From an uncultured Clostridia bacterium (GTDB lineage: Bacteria; Bacillota; Clostridia; Oscillospirales; Ruminococcaceae), in assembly GCA_947629275.1 (NCBI GenBank), contig CANRDG010000007.1:1-27315 (forward strand): a stretch of 27,315 nt of DNA, written 5' to 3'. Every line of letters starts with the position of its first letter. Within the stretch, counting starts at the first letter, position 1. The position numbers were made by a program, and so were the translations under genes. The notes beneath the pieces were generated by a model that saw only the letters and a list, made by a program, of their open reading frames with translations, had not been told where the DNA came from and did not search any database. Positions 16,196 through 24,202 of this stretch are shown piece after piece.

Positions 16196-16314
16196 TTGAT
16201 TTTCCTCCTGTTGGTTTATCAGATCATTAATCTCCTCCATTCGGCTTAACTGCGAATAACACCGCCTGCGCGGAGAACCGTTCGCAAAGCACGAATGTGC
16301 GAAATACATTTAAT

Positions 16315-16343
16315 ATTATATCATAAACTTCCGATTTAAGCAA
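16315..16343 (-). promoter_or_regulatory. Sigma-A-type promoter of rpsB-tsf
   Basis: On the minus strand TTGCTT (16338-16343), a 17-base spacer and TATAAT (16315-16320) lie about 120 bases before the rpsB start. The resulting leader of roughly 110 bases is long enough for ribosomal-protein autoregulation; it contains a second strong Shine-Dalgarno sequence, GGAGGAG at 16232-16238. Confidence 0.8.
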
Positions 16344-16354
16344 GAGGTTTCTCA

Positions 16355-16648
16355 CTAGTATTTTAACAAATTTTCTACCGAAAAGCTCCTCGATTTTGTA
16401 AAAATTGAACTATCAGACGTGTTTACAAGGATAGTATCTTCGCCGATAAGCTGGATATTCTCGCATTTTATGATAATATCATCATCTCTGCCCAGCACGC
16501 CCAAAGCCCTCGGTCTTCCGTAAATTATCAGCGAAAGCACCGAGGTATCAGTAGTGTTTATCTCAATATCGTCGATATATCCAAGTTTAAGTCCCGTCTG
16601 CACGCTTACGACTTCCTTGTTTCTCAGATCACTGAAATTACATATCAT
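16355..16648 (-). CDS. YlmC/YmxH-type PRC-barrel protein
   Basis: The 97-residue protein consists of one PRC-barrel-like domain, with SDLRNKEVVSVQTGLKLGYIDDIEI at the start and YGRPRALGVLGRDDDIII in the middle. It fits the YlmC/YmxH family found in spore-forming Firmicutes, where some members are annotated as sporulation proteins without a defined biochemical role. The start at 16648 is chosen over 16762 because GGTGA lies 6 bases upstream and the longer version overlaps the FkbM gene. It follows that gene by 52 bases on the same strand and probably ends the transcript. No terminator is visible before the rpsB promoter. Confidence 0.75.
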   Translation of the reverse strand: MICNFSDLRNKEVVSVQTGLKLGYIDDIEINTTDTSVLSLIIYGRPRALGVLGRDDDIIIKCENIQLIGEDTILVNTSDSSIFTKSRSFSVENLLKY

Positions 16649-16700
16649 AAATGTCACCGCCAAATACAATTTGTAATAATTATGATTTTCGCAACTTGTA

Positions 16701-17777
16701 CTATTCGCAAACGGCAAAAAGATTTGTTTCCCACGCGGGATAATATGGAAAATGGCGTACATACAGCTTGTATTTAGGGCACATTTGTGTGACCATTAAC
16801 GGCAGAGAAAAAATATCTTCTGCACGATGATAAAGCGCCACACACAGCTTAGGCGACCACTTTTTAATGGTTTCTTTTGTACCCTCCAAGGCCTGAGCCT
16901 CCGCACCCTCTACATCATACTTGATATACGTTGCCTGTCCGCCTTTCAAAATACCGTCTACTGAAAGAGCCGCAGTTTCAACGCCTTTTGAAGATAGTTT
17001 GCCCTGTCTGCCGCCTGCCGCATTGAAATAAAGCGTGTCTTCCCTGCTCCACACCGCGGCATTGTAAAGCTTGATATCTTTCATATTTTTGGCGTATTCG
17101 GAAAGCTTGCGGAAATTGCGCTTATCGGGCTCTAAAGCATATATCTTTTCATATCTGCCGCTTGTAAACGAGAGCAATTCTCTTATAGTATCGCCGTTAT
17201 ACGCGCCGAGATCGACATATATTTCATTTTCATGAGGGCGGATAATATTTTTATATGCTTCTTCAGGCGGCGTACAGCATTCGCGAAGATATGATATATC
17301 TCCGGTAATTTTGTATTTCAGAACATCTTCATAAACCTGCTTTGACTTGTCGTCGGCAAGCAGAGAATACACCTTTTCTATACTTTCAAGATTTTCGGAA
17401 AGCGTTTGTTTTGTAAATGCGCCTACCCCGACAACGTCAGTATCAGGCACTATGACAATATTGCGCTCGGTTATGCTGTCTATCTGCTTTATTAGGCTCT
17501 CATAGCCTGCTGCGAACGCCAAAGCGATAATAAAGTTGCCGCAGCCAAGCGCATTTTCAACTTCTGAAAGCTTATGAACCAAATGCCCCTCAAAACTATG
17601 ACCGCGCACAAATTCATCGCTTGCAAATATCCCTGCGACGGGTATGCCGTACTTTTTAAATTCTCGCATAAGCTTTAAGCAGCCGTCACCCATGCCGTAT
17701 ATAAACACAGGCAGGTTTGTATTTTGCATACGCTCCCAGCTCGATGTAAGATCCAAAATTTCTGATATTTCAGACAT
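16701..17777 (-). CDS. FkbM-family methyltransferase
   Basis: The 358-residue protein has an N-terminal Rossmann-like region (FIYGMGDGCLKLM, then GIPVAGIFASDEF) and a C-terminal class I methyltransferase domain. The latter shows VDLGAYNGDT for SAM binding, ALEPDKRNFRKL, and KYDVEGAEAQALEG, the hallmark of FkbM enzymes. Known members O-methylate sugars or polyketides, so a glycan acceptor is the leading guess. The start at 17777 has GAGGT 9 bases upstream and overlaps the metH stop in ATGTCTGA, so it is translated with metH. That places a SAM-using enzyme directly with methionine synthesis, though the link may only be positional. Confidence 0.85.
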   Translation of the reverse strand: MSEISEILDLTSSWERMQNTNLPVFIYGMGDGCLKLMREFKKYGIPVAGIFASDEFVRGHSFEGHLVHKLSEVENALGCGNFIIALAFAAGYESLIKQIDSITERNIVIVPDTDVVGVGAFTKQTLSENLESIEKVYSLLADDKSKQVYEDVLKYKITGDISYLRECCTPPEEAYKNIIRPHENEIYVDLGAYNGDTIRELLSFTSGRYEKIYALEPDKRNFRKLSEYAKNMKDIKLYNAAVWSREDTLYFNAAGGRQGKLSSKGVETAALSVDGILKGGQATYIKYDVEGAEAQALEGTKETIKKWSPKLCVALYHRAEDIFSLPLMVTQMCPKYKLYVRHFPYYPAWETNLFAVCE

Positions 17778-20115
17778 TTCCAAGTACCTCGTCAAGTTTC
17801 TTCGCCATTTCAAGAGCATCTTTGGTATAGTAGTCTGCGCCTATCCTTTCGGCGGTTTCGGCGTTGAGCACCGCACCGCCCACAAAGATATTGACTTTGC
17901 AGCCTGCCGCTTTCACGGCTTTTATCGTTTCTTCCATGCTGGGAACGGTAGTTGTCATAAGAGCCGAAAGCCCCAGTGCAAAGGGCTTATGCTGCTGCAC
18001 TGCTTTTACCACATCTTCTATCTCAACATCTTTGCCAAGGTCAATAACCTGCCAGCCGTATGACTCGATAACGACTTTTACGATATTTTTGCCTATGTCG
18101 TGGACATCGCCTTTGACGGTAGCAAGCACCACTTTGCCTTTTGCCTCGCTGTCTTTCGGAAGATACTCTGTCACTATAGCAAACGCCGCTTTGGCTGCCT
18201 CGGCAGAAGAAATAAGCTGCGGCAAAAACAGTTTTCTGCTTTCGTAAAGGCTGCCTACGTCGTCTAAAGCTTTTATAAGCACATCATTCACAACAGTCAT
18301 GGGGTCTTTTGTCTGAAGTTCCTCTTTTGTAAGCTGTGCCGCGTGCGTTTTAAGCCCCTGTTTTACGCAGTCATACAAAGTCGCTGCTGAGGTCTTGGTC
18401 TTAGTCTGAACGGCAGTCTGAACGGCTGCGACAGGTGAATGATCTTTGTATAGCTCAATATAACGCTCCGAATTTATATCTATGCCCGAAAGCAGTTCAT
18501 ATGCGCGCGCAGTACCCATCATTTCGCTATCGAGAGGGTTAAGTATAGGCATATTAAGTCCGCGCTCAAACGCCATGGCAAGAAAAGTTCTGTTGAGAAG
18601 CTGTCTGTACGGCAGACCGAACGAAACATTTGAAACGCCCAAAGCTGTTTTTACGCCAAGTTTGCGCACCATTTCAAGCGCACGAAGCGTCTCTTTCACA
18701 AGATCTTGCTCCGCCGAGGCTGTCACAACAAGGGTATCTATCATTATCCTGCTGCGGTGTATGCCGTATTCTTCGGCGGTGGCTATTATTCTTTTGGCTA
18801 TCTCGCAGCGTTCTTCGGCAGTCTTTGGCACACCGTGGCTGTCCATAGCAAGTCCCAGCACCACTGCGCCGTATTTTTTCGCTATCGGGAATATCCTGTC
18901 CATTACCTCGCGTTCGCCGTTCACGCTGTTTATAAGCGGTATGCCGTTATACACGCGCACTGCGTTTTCAATTGCAGCTGGGTCGGAAGAATCAATTTGC
19001 AGCGGCAGGTCGCAATACTCTTGTATTTTTCTGATAATATCAGGCAGAAGCGTTTTTTCGTCTATCTGAGGCAAGCCTGCATTTACATCGAGAATATCAG
19101 CACCGCAGTCCTGCTGTTTTATTGCCTCATCAACAAGGTGATCAAGGTCGCGGTTTATCAGAGCCTCTTTAAGCGCCTTTTTGCCTGTGGGATTGAGCCT
19201 TTCGCCGCATATTTTAACGTCGTCTATCTCGCAGCTTATGTTTGCGGAGTTTACAATGGTTTTTGGCGTGTACTCGCGCTTGACTACATCTTTTCCCGAA
19301 AATCTTGAAATGCGCTCAATAAACCCGGGTGTAGTGCCGCAGCAGCCGCCTATTACCGAAACGCCCATATCGACCATTTTTTCTATATATTCTTCAAACT
19401 CATCACAGGAAAGCTTATATACCGTTTTGCCGTTTTCAAGCACGGGCAGTCCTCTGTTGGGCTGCACCATTATCGGCAGGTCGGTAGAGGCAAGCAGCCG
19501 CTCAACTATAGGCATAAGCTCTTTAGGTCCTAAAGAACAGTTCACGCCCAGAGCATCAACACCCAGCCCCGAAAGCGTGTTTGCCACTATCTCGGGAGTA
19601 GAACCTGTCAGTGTTCTTCCCGTGCTGTCAAAAGTCATAGTCGCAAATATGGGCAGTTCTGAATTTTCTTTAAGTGCAAGTATACACGCCTTTGCTTCGT
19701 AAAGGTCTGAAAAAGTTTCAACAATATAGCCGTCCGCAATATCGCGTGATACCTCTGCTACCTGCTTGTAAGCATCATATGCCTTTTCAAAAGAAAGATC
19801 ACCCATAGGCTGCATCATAGCACCTGTTGGACCTACATCAAAAAACACAGCGTTTCCCGAAACTCTTGCGTTCTCTACCGCCTTTATAGCTATTTCACGC
19901 AGAGAATATTTGCCGTGATACTTTATAGGATTTAGCCCGAAAGTATTAGTCGTTGCAACATCTGCGCACGAATATGAACGGTGAATTGACTGTATCTTGT
20001 CAGCGGCGGTTATGTTCAGCTCTTCGGGTATGCCGCCCGAGAGTCCAAGCCTCTCAAGCTCGCTGCCAAAGCCGCCGTCAAAAACTATTACTTTACCTGC
20101 GTTTGCTCGTAACAT
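17770..20115 (-). CDS. metH: Cobalamin-dependent methionine synthase, short form without reactivation domain
   Basis: The 781-residue protein has three modules: a homocysteine-binding domain with zinc ligands Cys193, Cys258 and Cys259 (VNCSLGP and GGCCGTTP); a methyl-THF pterin-binding domain (about 300-550, GERLNPTGK and INSVNGE); and a cobalamin-binding domain with KGDVHDIGKN (His672 as cobalt ligand), preceded by the four-helix cap. The fourth, SAM-binding reactivation domain of the roughly 1,200-residue enterobacterial enzyme is missing and is encoded by the gene just upstream. GGAGGA lies 5-6 bases before the start. The gene overlaps the reactivation gene by 28 bases and the FkbM gene by 8 bases. 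Confidence 0.95.
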   Translation of the reverse strand: MLRANAGKVIVFDGGFGSELERLGLSGGIPEELNITAADKIQSIHRSYSCADVATTNTFGLNPIKYHGKYSLREIAIKAVENARVSGNAVFFDVGPTGAMMQPMGDLSFEKAYDAYKQVAEVSRDIADGYIVETFSDLYEAKACILALKENSELPIFATMTFDSTGRTLTGSTPEIVANTLSGLGVDALGVNCSLGPKELMPIVERLLASTDLPIMVQPNRGLPVLENGKTVYKLSCDEFEEYIEKMVDMGVSVIGGCCGTTPGFIERISRFSGKDVVKREYTPKTIVNSANISCEIDDVKICGERLNPTGKKALKEALINRDLDHLVDEAIKQQDCGADILDVNAGLPQIDEKTLLPDIIRKIQEYCDLPLQIDSSDPAAIENAVRVYNGIPLINSVNGEREVMDRIFPIAKKYGAVVLGLAMDSHGVPKTAEERCEIAKRIIATAEEYGIHRSRIMIDTLVVTASAEQDLVKETLRALEMVRKLGVKTALGVSNVSFGLPYRQLLNRTFLAMAFERGLNMPILNPLDSEMMGTARAYELLSGIDINSERYIELYKDHSPVAAVQTAVQTKTKTSAATLYDCVKQGLKTHAAQLTKEELQTKDPMTVVNDVLIKALDDVGSLYESRKLFLPQLISSAEAAKAAFAIVTEYLPKDSEAKGKVVLATVKGDVHDIGKNIVKVVIESYGWQVIDLGKDVEIEDVVKAVQQHKPFALGLSALMTTTVPSMEETIKAVKAAGCKVNIFVGGAVLNAETAERIGADYYTKDALEMAKKLDEVLGNV

Positions 20116-20717
20116 TTTGTTCCTCCGTTCAAAAATTTGCAGTCTTTGAGCATTATACAGCCTTTGCAGCTTTTCCTGCTCATTTTTCCTATTGCTATAA
20201 TGCCTGCCATTGACTTTGCAGGCAGCATGAAGTTGCTTTTATTAAGCGTTATACCTATCTTTTCGGGGTGAATGAGTTCAAAAATATATTTTAAGTCTTC
20301 GACCGTACTGCCGCCGTAGCCGGGGCAAAAACGAAAACTGAGATTATCACCCAGCGTTTTTTCATAACCGTCAGACAGATATTCAAGATACGCGCTCGCA
20401 GTGGCATCCATAACTACGGCTTTTGACATATCGGTTCTGAACAGCCTCTCAATGAGCTTGTCGGTCTGTATGCCTAAGGTCATAGCGCAAAGTATAATGC
20501 CGCCTGCACCCTGCAAGAAGTCGATATAAGGCTCTTTTTGCAAGAAATCAGGCGTTTTCTCATAGCTGTTGTATATATAGTTAAACTGCGCTGTTTTTTC
20601 AAGCTGGGATATGCATTCTGATATAAGTGTGTCTGTCTGCTCGTTTGCCTCAACGCCGTAAAAGCCGAGATACTTGTATATCTGCGGCTTTATTTTTTCT
20701 ATGTCAGAATAATTCAT
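20088..20717 (-). CDS. Stand-alone MetH reactivation (AdoMet-binding) domain protein
   Basis: The 209-residue protein matches the reactivation domain of MetH. RFCPGYGGS (129-137) fits the RxxPGYG motif that binds SAM, and MLPAKSMAGIIAIG corresponds to the family's conserved PxKSxxG segment. The domain reductively methylates inactive cob(II)alamin. The C terminus adds four cysteines, C184, C187, C193 and C202, a possible metal or iron-sulfur site. Split MetH systems of this kind are known in Thermotoga and Clostridia. The start at 20717 lies 14 bases inside metF and has only a weak ribosome binding site, so coupling to metF is likely. Confidence 0.85.
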   Translation of the reverse strand: MNYSDIEKIKPQIYKYLGFYGVEANEQTDTLISECISQLEKTAQFNYIYNSYEKTPDFLQKEPYIDFLQGAGGIILCAMTLGIQTDKLIERLFRTDMSKAVVMDATASAYLEYLSDGYEKTLGDNLSFRFCPGYGGSTVEDLKYIFELIHPEKIGITLNKSNFMLPAKSMAGIIAIGKMSRKSCKGCIMLKDCKFLNGGTKCYEQTQVK

Positions 20718-21570
20718 TGAATACGTTTTTCAGCCTTTCACAAATTTCTATTGCCGTATCGGCTTTGTTCATGATGTACAGATGTATTCCCGGCGCGCCT
20801 TTTGCGATAAGGTCAATAATTTGATAAACTGCGTAATTCAGACCTATCTCCCTCATAACATCAGGGTGATCGGAGTACGTTTCTATCATGTTTCTGAAAT
20901 CAAGTGGAATGGTAGAACCGCACATTGATTTTATTCTTGCTATGTTTTTTGCGCTTATCAGCGGCATTATGCCGGGTATTATCGGCACGGTAACGCCCAT
21001 TTTGCTCGCCTCGTGGACAAGCCTGTAATAATACGAATTATCGTAAAATATCTGCGTTATCAAAAATTTTGCGCCGCGATCCTGCTTTTTCTTTAGGTTC
21101 ACTATGTCGTCTTTAAGAGTATTACATTCGGTATGTCCTTCGGGATAGCAAGCCGCGCCCATGCAGAATTTACCGCCGATATATTCCATAAGGTCGGTAG
21201 CATGGGGAAAATATTTGCAGTAATCACCCTCGTGATCTACGGGTCTGTCGCCGCGCAAGGCAAGAATATTTTCAACGCCAAGACTTTTAAGCCGCTGTGT
21301 CAGGTTGTCAATATCATCGGGGCTGCTGGGTCCGCCAGTTATGTGGGCAAGCGGCTCTATGCCGATATCTTTTATACAGCCCGATATTTCAGCCGCTATG
21401 CCTGCGTTAGTGCCGCCCGCGCCGTAAGTTACGCTGATAAAATCAGGTTTCAGCTCTTTAAGACGTCTTATAGTATTTAAAAGCTCGTCCTTTTCATCGG
21501 TACTCTTTTTCGGCGGAAACACTTCAAAAGAAAGTGTGCGCTTTTTCGAGAGTATCTCGTCTATCTTCAT
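20704..21570 (-). CDS. metF: Methylenetetrahydrofolate reductase
   Basis: The 288-residue TIM-barrel flavoenzyme reduces 5,10-methylene-THF to 5-methyl-THF, the methyl donor for MetH. LSFEVFPPK near the N terminus, ISVTYGAGG, ALRGDRP and FLITQIFYD are family signatures. The start at 21570 is chosen because GAGGTG lies 7 bases upstream; a GTG three codons earlier overlaps that site. It follows the membrane-protein gene by 18 bases and overlaps the reactivation gene, consistent with one transcript. Confidence 0.95.
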   Translation of the reverse strand: MKIDEILSKKRTLSFEVFPPKKSTDEKDELLNTIRRLKELKPDFISVTYGAGGTNAGIAAEISGCIKDIGIEPLAHITGGPSSPDDIDNLTQRLKSLGVENILALRGDRPVDHEGDYCKYFPHATDLMEYIGGKFCMGAACYPEGHTECNTLKDDIVNLKKKQDRGAKFLITQIFYDNSYYYRLVHEASKMGVTVPIIPGIMPLISAKNIARIKSMCGSTIPLDFRNMIETYSDHPDVMREIGLNYAVYQIIDLIAKGAPGIHLYIMNKADTAIEICERLKNVFNELF

Positions 21571-21588
21571 TTTACACACCTCGTAAAA

Positions 21589-22275
21589 CTATATTCTCTT
21601 TGCCGCTTCAAACGTTCTTTTAAGCGGTATAAATAATACAAAAACGCTCACCGCCGCACATACTGTCTGCGGCAGCATTGCAAGGAAACTGCTGTAAAAA
21701 TACGCGGTGGCTGCTTCTTTGGAATATCCCATAATAAGTGGCGTTATAACGTCGTCAAGCAACGTGAACATCACAGTCATAACGGCGGCAAAGGTACAAA
21801 CTGTGACTGTTTGTCTTGCGACGGCTTTCTTCATCGCCAAAACACTGAATACAAGCAGTGCGGCAAACAAAGCGCACATCACCCAAAGCAAGACCGTTAC
21901 TTTATGCTTATACATTATGCTGACTTTTAAGCCTTTTATCGCTGCATAGGCGCTTACGACAAACATTGCGGCAAGCAGTATAATATTTACAAAAGGCGGT
22001 ATACTGCATTTGCCCAAAAGCGCAAACACTACAGCAAAAAGTGTATAATATACAAGGTACAGCAATATCACATTCGGCACAAAGCCAAAAATGATACACC
22101 GCAGAAGTGAGAACGCAACAGCCGTAAGCACGCCGCTTTTTGCGCCGAACACAAAACAGAAAGCCGAAAACACCGCGGTCACAAGCTCAACACCCGACAC
22201 AAAGCCAAGCGCATACTGCACGGCGATAAGAAGCGCGGTCATCACCGCACAGCGAGCAATTTCTTTAACGGTCAT
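21589..22275 (-). CDS. ECF-transporter S-component-like membrane protein, possibly for cobalamin
   Basis: The 228-residue protein has about six membrane segments, with ARCAVMTALLIAVQYALGFV and FGAKSGVLTAVAFSLLRCIIFGFVPN in the N-terminal half. This pattern fits substrate-binding S components of energy-coupling factor importers, which share an ATPase module encoded elsewhere. The substrate is not readable from sequence. Cobalamin is inferred from the upstream transcobalamin-like lipoprotein and the downstream B12-dependent methionine synthase genes. The start overlaps the lipoprotein stop in TGATG without its own ribosome binding site, so its translation depends on that gene. Longer frames to 22356 lack support. 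Confidence 0.75.
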   Translation of the reverse strand: MTVKEIARCAVMTALLIAVQYALGFVSGVELVTAVFSAFCFVFGAKSGVLTAVAFSLLRCIIFGFVPNVILLYLVYYTLFAVVFALLGKCSIPPFVNIILLAAMFVVSAYAAIKGLKVSIMYKHKVTVLLWVMCALFAALLVFSVLAMKKAVARQTVTVCTFAAVMTVMFTLLDDVITPLIMGYSKEAATAYFYSSFLAMLPQTVCAAVSVFVLFIPLKRTFEAAKRI

Positions 22276-22871
22276 CAATATGTGGCAAGCACGATAGCAT
22301 ACAGTTCGCCATCTACCATAGGCAGACCCGATGCGCCGAACGATGCGCTTGCACACTCGGTACCGTCATAGTCGTATGTGCCGTATTCTGCGCTCGAATA
22401 GCTTACGCCGTCAAGTTCGGTCAAAGTGGTATATACAGCCCAGTATTCGTTCTTGTCTGCAACTGCTGTTTTGCCGTTTACAGCCTCTATAAACAGACCG
22501 TACTCACTTTGCGAACCCGTAAAGTCCAGCGCCTTTGAATCTTTAAGAGCGTTAAGAGCGTCTTCAAGGCTGCCTTCGGTAACGTTAGCCTTTATGACTA
22601 CTGCATCATCAGCGGTAAATACCACCGAATACTTTTCGTCGCTTTGTGAAGAAGTTTCATTGGCTTCTGAAGATGTATCTGGTGTTTCGGAAGAAGCATC
22701 TGTAGTTGCAGCTTCCGAAGAAGTGTCTTGCGCTGCGCTTTCTTCGGTAACGGCAGCGCCGGTCGTACTGCTTACGCTATTGGTAGAGCTGTCGCCGCCC
22801 CCACAAGATGAAAGCACCAATACTGATACCGCCAAAAGTGATATTATCTTTGCAAATTGTTGTTTTTTCAT
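22275..22871 (-). CDS. DUF4430 lipoprotein (transcobalamin C-terminal-domain-like)
   Basis: The 198-residue protein has a lipoprotein signal ending LVLSSC (Cys23), a Ser/Thr/Glu-rich linker (about 24-79) and a C-terminal domain (80-198). The domain shows YGLFIEAVNG, then EYWAVYTT and DGELYAIVLA, the pattern of DUF4430, which is related to the C-terminal domain of transcobalamin and intrinsic factor. It would sit on the outer face of the membrane and could present cobalamin to the S component encoded next. AAAGGAGAG lies upstream of the start at 22871, and the longer frame to 22904 crosses the promoter. It is the first gene of the metF-metH operon. Cobalamin binding is inference. Confidence 0.8.
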   Translation of the reverse strand: MKKQQFAKIISLLAVSVLVLSSCGGGDSSTNSVSSTTGAAVTEESAAQDTSSEAATTDASSETPDTSSEANETSSQSDEKYSVVFTADDAVVIKANVTEGSLEDALNALKDSKALDFTGSQSEYGLFIEAVNGKTAVADKNEYWAVYTTLTELDGVSYSSAEYGTYDYDGTECASASFGASGLPMVDGELYAIVLATY

Positions 22872-22903
22872 GATTTTCTCTCCTTTTTCTTTTTGACAAA
22901 ACA

Positions 22904-22932
22904 ATCATACCACATTTGAAAGCAATTTGCAA
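22904..22932 (-). promoter_or_regulatory. Sigma-A-type promoter of the lipoprotein-metF-metH operon
   Basis: On the minus strand TTGCAA (22927-22932), a 17-base spacer and TATGAT (22904-22909) are followed by a leader of only about 25 bases. That is too short for a cobalamin or S-box riboswitch, so any control must act on initiation or through a protein. Confidence 0.72.
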
Positions 22933-23005
22933 GAACGATTTGCTTATACTCATATATAGGTAAAAGCTATACCGATCAATAACGAATTTGTTATGATAAC
23001 TTTAT

Positions 23006-24187
23006 TCAGTGCTGGTTCTTTGATGCATTTTTTGCAAATTCGCCAAGATCGCGCCCTTTGAGAACAAGACCCAGAAGTTCCGGAAGTTTTTGAGGAGCGC
23101 AGGCAAAGCATGGTATACCCAGCTTTGATAATTTGTTCGCCACGCTTTCGTCGTAGAAAGGCGCACCGCCGTCTGCAACAGCAAGCAGCGACACAACGGT
23201 AACTCCCGATGATTTCATTTCCCCCATTCGTCTTATCAGCGCGGCGCGGTTTCCACCCTCATAAAGGTCAGAGATCAAGAAAAACAGCGTCTTTTTCGGG
23301 TCTTCAATAAACTGCTGACAGTAAGCGACCGACTTGTCTATATCAGTGCCGCCGCCAAGTTGAAATCCATAGAGCAGATCAACCGGATCGCTGCATTTAT
23401 CGGTAAGATCCACAATACCCGTATCAAACGCGACAACACGAGTTTTCAGCGTACTCATGCTCGCTAAAATACAGCTTACCACCGATGAATATATAACGCT
23501 TTCCCCCATAGAGCCGCTTTGGTCGATGTCAAGTATAACAGTCCATTTTTTTGAGGCTGAGGAAGCGGCATGCTCAAAGAAATAAAAGTGTTCGGGTACA
23601 ATGGTCTTTAGCTCTGGTGAATAGTGTTTTAAATTTCTTCGGATAGTCATTTTGTAGTCCAGCGCAGAAGCTGACGGTATAGGCGAATGTTCGCGCTTGT
23701 TTACTGCGGCTGTCACTGCTCTTCGTATATCCTGCTCCAAAAGCTTGTTTATATCGTCAACTATCTTTTTTATAAACGCCCTTACGCTTTCCTTTGAGCG
23801 TTCGGGTATAGACTCTTTGAGCATCATTATAGCCGAAGCAAGAGAAATATCAGGCTCGACATTTTCAAGTATCTCAGGCTCGAAAATAAGCAGTTTAAGC
23901 CCACATCTTGTCATCGCATCATTTTGTATTATCTTTACAAGGTCTTTGTCAAACAGGCTTCTCACATCGCCCAGCCAGCGCGAAATACGAGGGTTTGACG
24001 GACCTTTGCCTGCGCCTTTTGCGCTTCCGAAACCGCCCTGTTCGCTCTTGTTATATATAGATGCAAGCGCGCTGTCCATAAGCATCTGTTCTTCCGAAAG
24101 CTGAGGCATATTCATTTTTGAAAGCCTATCACCGCTTTCCTGACCGAGGATAAGCCGCCAACGCTGCATTTGTACCTTAGTATCCAT
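23006..24187 (-). CDS. VWA-domain protein of a MoxR-associated operon
   Basis: The 393-residue protein has an N-terminal alpha-helical region with a Gly/Lys-rich segment (51-63) and a C-terminal von Willebrand factor A domain. The metal-ion-dependent adhesion site is complete: D222, S224 and S226 in DIDQSGSM, Thr281 in GGGTDID and Asp307 in LISDLYEGG. No signal peptide or membrane segment is present, so it is cytoplasmic. VWA proteins next to MoxR ATPases usually act as their partners in remodelling or metal insertion. AGGTG lies about 6 bases before the start. It follows the DUF5682 gene by 15 bases and is the last gene of the operon; no clear terminator follows. Confidence 0.88.
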   Translation of the reverse strand: MDTKVQMQRWRLILGQESGDRLSKMNMPQLSEEQMLMDSALASIYNKSEQGGFGSAKGAGKGPSNPRISRWLGDVRSLFDKDLVKIIQNDAMTRCGLKLLIFEPEILENVEPDISLASAIMMLKESIPERSKESVRAFIKKIVDDINKLLEQDIRRAVTAAVNKREHSPIPSASALDYKMTIRRNLKHYSPELKTIVPEHFYFFEHAASSASKKWTVILDIDQSGSMGESVIYSSVVSCILASMSTLKTRVVAFDTGIVDLTDKCSDPVDLLYGFQLGGGTDIDKSVAYCQQFIEDPKKTLFFLISDLYEGGNRAALIRRMGEMKSSGVTVVSLLAVADGGAPFYDESVANKLSKLGIPCFACAPQKLPELLGLVLKGRDLGEFAKNASKNQH

Positions 24188-24202
24188 AATTTCACCTACA
24201 TA

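Noticed and set aside
16196..16309. Longer rpsB protein starting at 16309 or at the in-frame ATG 16240
   Set aside because: Both starts lack ribosome sites and the added residues do not match S2. The start at 16195 gives the conserved MAVVSMKQLLEAG opening with AGGAGG upstream.
18482..19702. Long plus-strand open frames opposite metH (up to 200 codons)
   Set aside because: They run antisense to a fully conserved gene, have Ser/Thr/Arg-rich composition typical of shadow frames, and no ribosome sites or recognisable domains.
22872..22932. Cobalamin or S-box riboswitch before the B12/methionine operon
   Set aside because: The predicted leader is only about 25 bases, no conserved riboswitch box or terminator is present, and no longer leader is suggested by another promoter.
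22978..23000. Hairpin ATAAC/GTTAT just after the VWA gene as a terminator
   Set aside because: The stem is only about five A/T-rich pairs with no T run after it on the minus strand, so it is too weak to call.
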